A DNA stretch of 64,000 nt from Parascedosporium putredinis (lineage: Eukaryota; Ascomycota; Sordariomycetes; Microascales; Microascaceae): the NCBI GenBank assembly GCA_949357655.1, contig CASHTG010000001.1:806001-870000 (forward strand), given 5' to 3'. This document shows, one piece after another, positions 25,700 through 36,767 of the stretch. Both the position numbers and the translations under genes were made by a program. The notes below the pieces were generated by a model. That model was given only the letters and a program-made list of their open reading frames with translations, was not told the origin of the DNA and made no database searches. The stretch's first letter is position 1, and each line of letters begins with the position of its first letter.

Positions 25700-28600
25700 T
25701 CACACAATAATGTAGGGGCGCGGAAAAACAAAAGCCCAAGGGGGCAGCTTCAAGCGATATTAGGGCTTTCATATCTGACAGAGTGCAGCCCGGTTTAGTG
25801 AATTGCCCGCTGAGCTTGAAGAAAGCTGAGTGTCTGGCTTCCTGGGGGATGGTGGTGGGTAATTTCATATCCGGCTTCGTCGGGCTGCCTCGCAAAGGTG
25901 AGCGGCGAGCAAGGTCAGGACTCAGGGCGATTGACAAGCCATTCCAAGAGGGGACTAGACCATTCTCGGTGGACACCCAGACCGACCCAAGGAGATTTGC
26001 TGATATCATTGGATTGTCCAAGACTCGGGATCCACCTTGGTCGTATCCTCACTAGTCTCGTTGTGGGTCCGCTTGAGAAAAGCGCGGATGTGGAGGTGCA
26101 ACATCCCAATCATACTCTCCCTATGCACTGTCCCTCTTTTGCGACGAGCCGCCTTGGGCAAGGCATGAGGAAAGCAACGAGGGCGAGAAAGGAAGAAAAG
26201 GGAAAGAAGAAGAAAAGGACCAATAAGAGGACCAAGAAAAGGAAAGGAAAAAGAAGAAAAGAGAAAGCTGGCGTTTTCTGGGGCATCACCAGCCGGACGC
26301 TATTGCCGTTTGATGAAATATGAAAACTTGTCCAAGGTCGGGGGCCCTTGATGCAAGTCAATTGGCTGGATTTTTGCGGGCTCGTTTGACAACCGGCTCG
26401 AGGATCGGAGATGCTACCGGGGAGGAAGGTACCCAGCAAAATAGGTAATGCATGCCAATTGTTTCGTGCGGTGTCCGCTTTTCGAGGCCCAAACCGCCAC
26501 CAACATTCTGATGTGGAACCACCCTGAAGGGAGAAAGTTTGTTTGTAAAGAATTTTTACGACTTTCACTTTGAATTATTGGCGGCGCTACGGTAGTAGAG
26601 TACCCAGTAGCCTTGATGAGGCATGACGGGGTTCAGCCAGCAGGGTCACAGGGGCGATCTCGGATTTCGGGGTTGTGGTCAGCCTTTACTCACCCTTTGC
26701 TAAGTTTGGATTTGGCATAATAATAATAGGGAGTGTGACTTAATTTGGCTAGTTTTTTTCCGTCAGTCTCTTTTTCCTTCGTTTCCTTGCCATATTAGAT
26801 CAAGACCCGTTTCTCAGCTTTCCCAGGCCCCAGACCAAGACAGGCAAGGAGCGGACCTGTGCCTGCCTCTTTTTGTTTTATTTCTTCTTCTTCCATTTGG
26901 TCAGCGCTGTAAGGCGTACTGATCTTTGTCAAGTTTCATTAGTGAAGCTCGTCAAGGACCTTCCGTGAGCGGTAGTAAGCCTTTGGTATTATGCGGCATG
27001 TGCCTTTGTGTGGAGTTGTCAAGCGTGTGAGGAGTGTTGATTGCTTCCGTGTGCGGAGGCAGTCAGGTGCGTGGTTGGCTACGAGGAGTGTCGATAATAT
27101 GATTATCCATGCACAACCCAAATAGGAAGACGTTTCAACTCGTACTTGGTACGGTAGCACTACCTCATTATTAGGGCGCAGAGCATGCAGCTGAGTTGGG
27201 GGAGGCCTTACTCGTCTCCCCTCTGTCAGAATCGCCACCGTTTTGGGCGAATGGAGACCACCTGGGGGAACACCAAAGAAACAGCTAGATTGTGGACGAT
27301 GCACACTCGATTTCTTTCGATTGCAGAATCATCGTTAATTTTGCGGACTCCTCGCCGTCGAATAAAGCTTTTCCGCTCACCACCAAACCTCTGCCGGAGA
27401 CGCGTCGCGAATAATGTCCTGTGACTTGATGGTTCCCGTCGAGTTTCGTGCTCCTTCGGGGCCTGCTTATCTCCCCGGCCCGGGGGTGGAGACGGCTCGA
27501 GCCCACGCCCGAACTTGCGTTATACTTGTAACAGAATGGGAAGGGAAAGAAAAAAAAAAGAAAAGAGGATGGATCAATTGATCAAAGCAAGGTGGCCCTG
27601 ACGGCAGGGAAACGTGGGAAATTTTTTATGGATGCGGCGTCCACTTTTAAACGCAAAACGTACTTGTACGTAGCTGCCGTCTAAAGTACAATTCGCGGGA
27701 TGGGCTCCGCACCGGTTTGACGCTCCTGGAGGAGGCCAAAATTATGGGGAAGGCTCAATCGCATGTGTTTAGGTGGTTCTTATACCACCCAGTACCGGGC
27801 GCCGACAAAATGTGATTGCAACTAAATTGTCCTCCCCATTGATTATCGCGAGTAACCCTGATAGCCCCGATCTTTCGCCATGCATTGTGCTCGACACTAG
27901 CCTCCCTGAAGCGGGCACTTTGTCCTAGAGGCTGCCTAGATTAGATAGTTGACAGTTGAGGTTGGGGGGGAAGGGCGTCTGGATATGGCCAGTACATCAA
28001 TGGGGCGGAATCGAGGGTTGCTTGAAGTCCTGTCTCAATCAATGATATCTCGTGCTCCCCTCAAGCTTCTCCTGCGAAGGGGTAGTGTTTCCCCTTCCGC
28101 TTTGCTTCTATTTACTCTCGGTTCGTTTTGCCCCCTTACGGCGGAGATACGGCGGGTATCGACCAGGCAGGTGCGAAAGACACTGTGTGCTTAGGTACTC
28201 AAGGTGGTGTTCTGGCTGGCCATGGAAGCAACCAAGAAGTTTTCTGCTGGCTCCCAGAATAATAATGCCCACAGGTCTGTGACACTGATCCTTCTCTCAG
28301 TGGCGCCAAGCCGCAAAAGATATGACCTGCGTGTGGGTATCCTGGGGGAGGTGAGTGGAAGAGAAGGGGGGCGTGTGCTAGTCGAATTTGTGGACAGTCC
28401 AACGCTACTTGGTCGACCGTACCTTGGGGTACCCAAAAGATACGGCAGTGTTTCTGCTGGCGCCCTTTCTCCAGATTCTCGTCATGGCTCGAGGGAGGAA
28501 GGAGGAAAGGAAAGGACTGGAAGGAAAAGAAGAGAAAAAAAGTCAGGTATAATAACCAACGCCCCCTCCCCCACCATCCATCGTTCCCTTCTTGGCCTCT

Positions 28601-29367
28601 TTTGGGGTTTTGAGGATCTTGGGCATGGACTCATCTAGACATTCAGCTTCCCCAGTCAACGGACGTTTCTTTCTTCCATTGCTTACTTACCCTTGAGCGT
28701 AGCTGAAGCTTCGTGCTCTGCCTTGCCCGTTCCATCCCAAACCTGTCTTAGTTCGACATCATCATACAGTCCTGTCTCGTCATTGTCGTGACTCGCGGTC
28801 GACAGACCACGCATAACTTACACCACTTGGCGCATCTTTTACCTTATTTCTTTTACACGCGAGCTGTCCAATGCTCGAGGTACTATTGCCTGTAATCCTC
28901 ATCAACCAAAGGAGTAGCAGAAAAGCTTCCATGGGAAGCAAACTGTCAGTTAGGTGTCACCGCACCCTAAGATCACAACTTATACCTTGAGAAGGTCGCA
29001 TCACGTTCCATCTTCGATGCCACGATAAAACTCGAAACCCCCATTTGAACCTCTCCACTCTATCATTGTTCTTTTCTTCACTCTTCGTTGCAATTTCGGC
29101 CTTTTTTCTTTGAAGGATCGCAGTCGATCGAATACACCCGAGTCCGGCCTCACCTTTTCAAATCTACCAAACACACCAAAAAAAAAAAGAAAGAGAGAGA
29201 GAGCGAAACGGAAGCTCTCCTCATCGCCCAACCCGAACTAATCCCGTCCCTTCTCCGCCCTCGCCGAGCCTACTTTGTTTTTCAAAGCTCCTCGAACCTA
29301 GTTGAGTCAACGAGGCTTCTTACACCTTGATCCGTAAACATCGCGAGCACCCACAAACACAAACACC

Positions 29368-32300
29368 ATGGCGTCACAACATCCGACGCCCATTGCAATC
29401 AGCCCAGCGCCGCCGATGCTGGCGCCAGCAACTGCCAAGCCCGACGCTTCGAGACCCCCATCGCTACCATTAACCCGACGAAAACTACTCTCCAGAACAA
29501 TCCGACGCCTCCTAAAAAGCGCTTGTCGGTGAGCTCCGAATCCTCCACCCCAGCCAAGATCACCAAGAGGCGCGCCGCGAGAGCCTGCGTGTCATGCCGT
29601 GCGCGCAAAGTCCGCTGTGATGTAGTGGAGGGCGCGCCTTGCGGCAATTGTCGGTGGGACAACGTCGAGTGCATTGTGCAGGAATCACGAAGGAGAAAGT
29701 AAGTCAAGCTGCTTCCATTTCCTACTCTTTTCCCCCTCCTCTGCTCTCCTTGTCCCCCTTGGCCTTTCTATGTCCCACAAGCATTCTCCCTGAAGCATTC
29801 TGCGGCTCCCACCACCCCTGTGGTTCCAAAACATTGCTCTGCTTGCCTAGTTTGGGCTTGAATCCGCGATTTGGCTGGAAAAAATGAACATGGCGTTTTT
29901 TGCCCTGGTCATTGTTTCTTGCACATGCTTGCTCGGTGCGCGCTTTTGACCGGGCTTGGTCCGCGTGGCTCCTGAGCTGGCATGGTACAACGAGGAACAA
30001 TTGGCTACCTTCTCGTTTACGGCCGGGGCGAGGACGGGTGAGCGGAAGTCACGAGCCCTCCCGCCCCGGCTAGGGAGAAGGAATTACCACGTTCATTTCC
30101 AGTCATGACGCAACCTGCATGCCTCGACCAAATGTTCCTTGTTTCCATTTTGTGTGAATGAGACATTGGATCACTGCCCCAAAAGGAAAAGGAAAAGGAA
30201 AAGAAAAGAAAAGAAAAAAAGAACCGCCCCTTAGAAAAAAAAGCCTCGATCTCGAATTGTGCCATTTTGAGACGGGGCAAAGGCAGCCAAATTCGACAAC
30301 GGAAAAACGCTCAATTGACATTTCCCATGTAACTAACGCCTCCACCCCCAATTTGTTAGGAAGAACATTCACCAGCTTACATCCAATGCTGTTGCGGCTC
30401 GGCACATGTCCGCGGCGGCCGAGGCCCATGGAAAGCCCACCATCGTACCGGGGGCCAATCCCATCCCTATCGCCAGCTCCACTGCACCTCTCTCCCTCTC
30501 AGACGGGGCCAGCTCCCTGAACCCCGACGCGGGAAATACTGGGCTGTTTATGGGCGCTGGCTTAGGAGGTGCTTCCCCTAATCTCCTTTGTAAGTTCACA
30601 CACACTCATTTTCTCTCTTCCTTGTGAAATACGGTTCGTGGAGACATATGGGCCTGGGTCCCAGATCTCAGCACCCCTCCCTCCACCATGCTACCGAAAT
30701 TTACCTCGTTTCATTGGCCTCAAGGAGGTGCTTGGCTTGATACTTGCGAGCGAGCATGATCAAACTTGGTGCCGCATCACCCACCGTCTTGACCCCCGCT
30801 ATCACATGTCAACCATGAGGATACCCACGAACCCTCTCCGTCACCAATCCAGAAAAAAAGTCCTTGGCGAAGCATGGTGTGGGGAGGCAAGCCTTTGAAA
30901 ACAGGAGAAGGGGCTTTTTTTCTTGAAAGGGAAAAAAAAAGTCTTAGCTGGAGAAATTGACTGGGTGGAGCATTGACGACAAGCCCTGGAATAAGTGTTC
31001 CACCGATCAGCTCTCGATCTAGCTGCAGGGCGTGTTGGGAATGCGTCTCGACGTCATTATCAGGCTTGAGGCAACAGCCTATTCGGGCCCATGTTGTTGG
31101 ATCGTGTGCTGATAATTTGCAAATCATTTAGACCAACAGCCTGGGTATGGAAATATCACGGACGAGAACTCGCGTCGCCTCTTGACGACACTCCTCAATC
31201 AGGTGGCTCTCTTTGGCGGCAACAATCAGTTCCTTGGCACACCCGAAGAACCCGATGTCAGCACCCTCCTTCCGCCGTTTATTCGACCATTCCCGTCCAA
31301 GGTCTCGGCCCAGGATGTCAAGTTTTTGCGAGAGAAGGGCGCGCTCAGCTTGCCCAGCCCTCCTCTACAGAATGCGCTCCTTCAGGCGTACGTGGAATAC
31401 GTGCACCCCTACATGCCCTTGTTGGACATGCAGGACTTTCTTGGAATGATCAATGCTCGGGACGGGTCTCGTGGCCAGTTGAGTCTGTTTCTCTACCAGG
31501 CTGTCATGTTTGCCGCCACCGCCTTTGTCGACATGAAGCAGCTCCGAGAAGCTGGGTACCCCACGCGGAAAGCTGCCCGCAAATCCTTCTTCCAAAAACG
31601 AGAGTAAGTTTTTTTGGTTTTGCACTTGTGCCTTCACTCCTCCCTCACCCATTTCTCTTGACCAATCTCTAACGAGGAATGTGGTTTTAGTTGCTGTACG
31701 ACTTTGACTACGAGTCGGACCGAGTGATACTCGTCCAGGGCCTCTTGCTCAAGACGTTTTGGTATGAGAGCCCCGATGACCAGAAGGATACCTGGCACTG
31801 GATGGGTGTTGCGATTAGCTTGGCGCACACGATAGGCCTCCACCGTAATCCCACGAGTTCCAACATGCCTCCTCGGAAACAAAAGTTGTGGAAGCGCATC
31901 TGGTGGTCGTGCTTTATGCGCGATCGGCTCATTGCTCTTGGTATGAGGCGCCCCACCAGGATAAAGGATGAGGACTTTGACGTTCCAATGTTGGAGAAGG
32001 CCGACTTTGAAATCGAGCTCCTCGCCGAAGACAACGCGACGGTGTCTGCAGACTGCGCTGTGATGAGGGATCTCTCTGTCCAGCAGGACTTGGCTGAATT
32101 GTGCATCGCGAAAGCGCAACTGTGCATCCTCATCAGCCGCATGCTCCGAGCGCAATACTCTGTCCTCGCCCGGGACAAGGTGGCGCCGGAAAGCACGACC
32201 CATAGCACCATGATGTTGTTGCCTAACAAGGCAAACAATGTCGAGATGGTCAAGACGGTTGACCTGGACCTGATCTCTTGGGAGAGCGCCCTCCCGGCGG

Positions 32301-33336
32301 CCTGCCAATACCGGCCCTTGACGCCGCTCGACGTTCGCGATGGCAAGTCGACGGTCGCGGTACATCGCACGCTGCTTCACATGGTCTATCACACCACCGT
32401 CTCGGCCCTGCACCGACCTCAGTTCCTGCCCGCCTCGCCAGTCCATTCGCTCATGGCCTCGCGCCCCGTGCAGGAAATGGCGAGGATCCGGGTGCGAGAC
32501 GCGGCAACCCGCATCACGCTGATGGCGGCGGACCTCCATCGCTACCGGCTCGAGCGGTACCTCCCGACGACTGGTGTCACCGTCGTCCTTCCTGCCATGA
32601 TTATCCACCTTTTGGACATGAAAAACCCGGTACCCCAGACTCGGGAGCGAGCCATTCGGGGATTTAAGCAGTGCATGAAGGTGATGGAGAAGCTGCGGGA
32701 CATTTATGCCGCCGCGGACTACGCTGCGGGCTTCCTCGATGCGGCCCTCCGCAAGGCGTCGATCGATTTGAGCGCGTCCACTCCTGCCGGCGTCGTACCT
32801 CCCAACTCCAAGTACGCCAACGCCACCGCCACCACTCAAGGGGTCTCGGCCCAGACCCCGCCTCCCGAAAACGCACCCTATATGACGACACCGGAGGCAT
32901 CGTTGTATACGGCGAGCTACGCCCAGGAACAGCCGGCGGCGGCAGCCTTTGCCTCTCCCGCGGCAGTGACCGTTCCTATTGGTGTCTCGGCGGCGTCTCC
33001 CCTCATACGGAGAGGGACCTTGACCCGAACACGTACGAACTCACACCGAGTGCCAGCGGATCATCGGAAGAGATGAATCTGGAGTACGAGGTGCTTCAGG
33101 ACGGAGGCGCCGATGGTGCGGGCGAGGGGAACTGGGGTGGTGACGTTGATATGGACCAGTGGCTCCAGTTCCCTCCCGAAGGCGTAAACAACTCGGATGA
33201 TACCTTTATGGCAGGCATGTTTAACGATGACGGCGCTGCGCAGTTGTCGTCGGAGCAGACTCTAGCCTGGTCCACCGCCTTTTCTACGGAGAGCCAGCCC
33301 GTCGTTGCTGCTGCGGATGTGGCAGTCCAGCTGTAA
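29368..33336 (+). CDS. ctf1: Zn2Cys6 transcription factor, CTF1/FarA type (three frameshifts)
   Basis: Nuclear regulator of the cutinase transcription factor 1 / FarA-FarB family, which in known fungi controls fatty-acid use and cutinase genes. Exons: 29368-29698, 30360-30589, 31132-31603 and 31691-33336. The zinc cluster ACVSCRARKVRC...CGNCRWDNVEC has spacing C-X2-C-X6-C-X7-C-X2-C-X6-C and is followed by basic ESRRRKK. The fungal-specific factor domain follows (LLYDFDYESDR, QKDTWHWMGVAISLAHTIGL, KRIWWSCFMRDR). The C-terminus is Ala/Pro-rich, then acidic with MDQWLQFP, a plausible activation region. Three frame breaks (a C near 29446, an A at the AAAAA near 31597 beside the exon-3 donor, a C near 33002) are each repaired by one base, giving exactly 893 residues, close to known CTF1 proteins. 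Introns 1 and 2 are 661 and 542 nt. Whether it is the alpha (FarA) or beta (FarB) paralogue cannot be settled here. Confidence 0.9.
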
Positions 33337-36300
33337 ATGAAGGGACCCGACGGGTCGGAACATGTCACCAACCCCCAACCCAACCCAACCTTTTTCATAC
33401 CTCTCGATATAATATCTATTCCTTTTTCCTCTCTTTCCCCGGTTCCGTACGAACCTCCTGGTTTCTAGTGTTCGATCCCTCACTCGATGGGTTATTTTCC
33501 TTAACAACATTTCCTTGTCGTTTCTCTTAACGCATTTATTTGGGATATCTCGGAGGACAAGGCGAATCAAAAAGCCACCAAAAGTTTGGGTGTACCGTTT
33601 GTTCTTTGATTTTCTTTTCCCTTTGCTTTTTCTTCTTTGGGAAATCATTATCATATCCATGGAGTCGAGAGGAATAATTAGGAATGGACATGCTTTCCAC
33701 ATGATTCTTATATGCTTTTACTTTTCCTTCTGGAACCTTGAAAGTGCGTGCAGGAGACATGGGTGGAGGTGGTCGGTCTGGTTCGGTGATATTGACCAGC
33801 GCGATTCATCAGTCATCAAATCCCACCTCGGTATTAGATGTTCCCAACGAATTCGTTGATCAATATACAAGTCGAAGATCTATATTGGCACCGTTCTACC
33901 CTTGCAGAGTATCACGTGTAAGCTGTAGGTCGGCGGGCGGAACTTGTGAGCGATACATTTCATACAGGTCAAGACAAGTGATGATGCGAGTTTCTGCCTA
34001 CGATGTTGTAATGGGTCATTGCTCTATTACCCACATGTAGACCCGGTATTCAATATCCTTGATAGGTTTAATAATGTGCACATGGGGCGCATGGGATCAG
34101 TCGCGGGCTCTCGCCCCTTGCCCTTGGCGAGGATCGGCCTTATTCAGCCGTCAGGTAACGATGAAATAAAACCGCCGCCACATGTCAAATTTCAGCCGGT
34201 CTAGGGGAAGGGAAGGGAAAGCATTGGCTGGCTTGGGCAAAAGCGGATGTGGTCTCCCGAGAAACAATGCTGAAGCCGCCTGGCAACGCGATGGCGTTCG
34301 GCGCCGATCGCCCGCCAGATCAGCCAGGGTGAGAGGGTTCGTTTATGGTGGTGGGCATTGATACAGTACGTGCACTACTAAACATATTGATCAAGCACAA
34401 ATCAGGGCCTGGATGGAGCTAATACTGGAAGAATAGAATATTGAGATGTCGCTAGCCCGGCTGGTTCTTGTGCCTGGGGGAAAGGGAGCTGATCCTTCTT
34501 TTCCCAAATGGCAAGCTGGATTGGAAAGGCTAGGCTGGTTTGGCTGGCAATTTTGACACTAATAAAAGCATCGGCTGGCTGGGGGAGCTAGGAAGGAGAA
34601 AATGGATCCCTTGGACATTCCGTCAAAAGCATTCCTTGCTAAATACTTGTTGTAATGTTGGGGACATGGACATAATAGTCCCTTTATGAACGGGCCCCAT
34701 TCAATGGGGCAATAATACACTGCTACTACTTGGTACAAATTCGAAGTGTGTCAAGGGGATATTGTTACGCGGACGAAGAAGGCCGAGGAGGGTCTCTCCT
34801 GCCTCGCACCCCACCACCCAGACGAAGTGTGGTGGAGAAAGACAAGAGACTGGCTTGACTGGATCCATCTCTCAATCTCCGTCCCATTGATATTCGCGGC
34901 GGAGAACATTCTCAAACTTCATGCAAGGGTTTCAATCTTCTTTCATATGTATGAACGTATTAACCAGCGTCCCGGAACGGCAAGGGCCTTCCTTGCATGT
35001 AAATGCACTGTGTTCACCATGGACCAACGGCTTTGGACAGCACTGGCAATGTACATCAAGTATTATTTTATTTCTTTTACCATTGTGTCATCGTGCTTCT
35101 AGCTAGTTTTTTTTTGGAGGGTCAATACGAAGAGCGTAGAGATAGAAACGAAACTGGAGCTATCAGTTGGATTTGAGCCATTGCGCCGCCAAGCCAAGGA
35201 TCGGTGTACTTGGCAACTAGAAGCACCGCGCAACGCTATCGAGGCTGGCTTGATTGGCATTCCTGGCCGCCACGATCGACCAGCGAGGTGGGTTTTTCTT
35301 TTTGCTTGGTTCTGGCTCTCTCACGTTGGCGAATTATTTCCTTTTGTCAAGTCTTCTTTCGTTTCCTTCACTGCCTTGCTGCGTGTGCTGTGCCTCGAAT
35401 CCTACATTGCCTCAGGCGCCGAACGAAGGGAGAGGAATAGCGCGCGCCTGGTGCCTATTGATATTGATCCATTGGTACGGTGGCTTGTAGTTGGCCGGTC
35501 GCAGGCTCCGGATGGGCCTGCTCGTTGGGTCTATGGTTTGTCTTGTCGTGACTTGACTGTTTCTTTTGGCGGGTTCCAGGTGAGTTGTGTACTGTGCGAA
35601 GAACGGGACTGGGAGCGTGGCCGAGACGCGGGCCAAATTATCGTCGCAACGTGTGTGTGTCTGGTCCTTGACGTGCCACACATACACACGCACCCACACG
35701 CACCCATACACGTCCACGCCCACACCCCATCTTGCACATCTCCCGTTTGGTCGGTCCACCACCACCACTACGTTTCCCATTCTACCTGCGGCGGGTGGTT
35801 TTTTATCTTATTTTAAATTCCTTCCCCTTCCCCGTCTGCCCTCCCTTTTCGAATTGAAGAGAAACAACCGCTTGCTGCACCTGCCCGGATGGATGCCGTG
35901 GTAAAAGGGGACACGACTTGTCCGAGACACCTCTTTTTTTGTCCGCTGTGCCACGTCCATGGGCTCCGGCCATCAAACGAAATTGAAATTTCGAGCCGCC
36001 CGCTAGTATTGACTTTGCCTTTGCGGAGAGAAAACAGGGAACATTGAACACGGGGCAGGGATCCTCCACGACCTGGCAACCGCCTCATTTTAACTGAACC
36101 TCGAGCATCTCCATCTTCGATCTTTTTTTCTTCTTTTTTCCTCTAGTTTCTTTTTTCGTTTAAGGATCCTCCCTTGTTGCTTTCTTTTTCCTTTGCCTCT
36201 TGTCCATCCAACCTCTTTATACCATTAGGCAGTTCAGAGACCACCCCTCTCCTGAACGAGACATTCTTCATCGCTCTTCGCTCCACTCCCCACGCAAACA

Positions 36301-36767
36301 AAGCTCCCGCCCTCCCGCCCCCGTCAAGCCGCCCCCTCGAGACCAAACACCATCGTCGCCCACATCTTCGCACATGTTCCAGTCGCTTCTCCGATGATGC
36401 CGTTCTCTATAGCCAACGACTTCTCGACGACCATGGGCACACATCCGATTGTCGACGCTGCCTCTCCTCCGGGGTCTTAAAAAACAATCTCGCCCGACCG
36501 AGATTCGCGATATGCTTCGCGTCAAACTCACGCCTGCCGTGAGAGCGATACTAACCTAGCAACACACAGCACACAGCTAGTCGAACCCCGATACCCGGAT
36601 CTCCGCGTCTCTTCACAGCAAGAGTCTACCCTTTTTCTTCTCTTTTGTTTCCTACATTTCCTTAATCTCTATCGAATACACACAAACACACACTCTCTCA
36701 CCTTCTCTTTAAGTCAGACACTTCCCAACACTCAGCGAGGCTCGCCCTCGTTGAATCATCTTCAGCC
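33337..36767. other. Intergenic region and GAR-gene promoter
   Basis: About 3.4 kb without a supportable gene. A (CA/CG)-rich stretch lies near 35680-35730. From about 36.1 kb the plus strand becomes pyrimidine-rich (TTTTTTCTTCTTTTTTCC and similar), as expected for the leader of the GAR-domain gene. Confidence 0.4.

Larger units (their letters stand above)
19022..29367. other. Gene-poor 10.3-kb interval and CTF1-like promoter
   Basis: No protein-coding gene could be supported. The longest open frames (up to 310 codons near 22.3-23.2 kb) have no domain, no consistent codon use and compete with frames on the other strand. Visible contents: A runs at about 20299-20315 and 20696-20717, a 20-bp duplication at 22666-22705, a (CA)13 microsatellite at 25674-25699, purine-rich tracts near 26180-26270 and 28490-28545, and a pyrimidine-rich leader from about 28.6 kb to 29.36 kb ahead of the transcription-factor gene. 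Non-coding RNA or decayed repeats remain possible. Confidence 0.4.

Noticed and set aside
31634..32839. 401-codon minus-strand frame across the CTF1-like gene
   Set aside because: It lies exactly antisense to the fungal-specific transcription factor domain. Long antisense frames are expected from GC-rich codon use, and no motif was seen.
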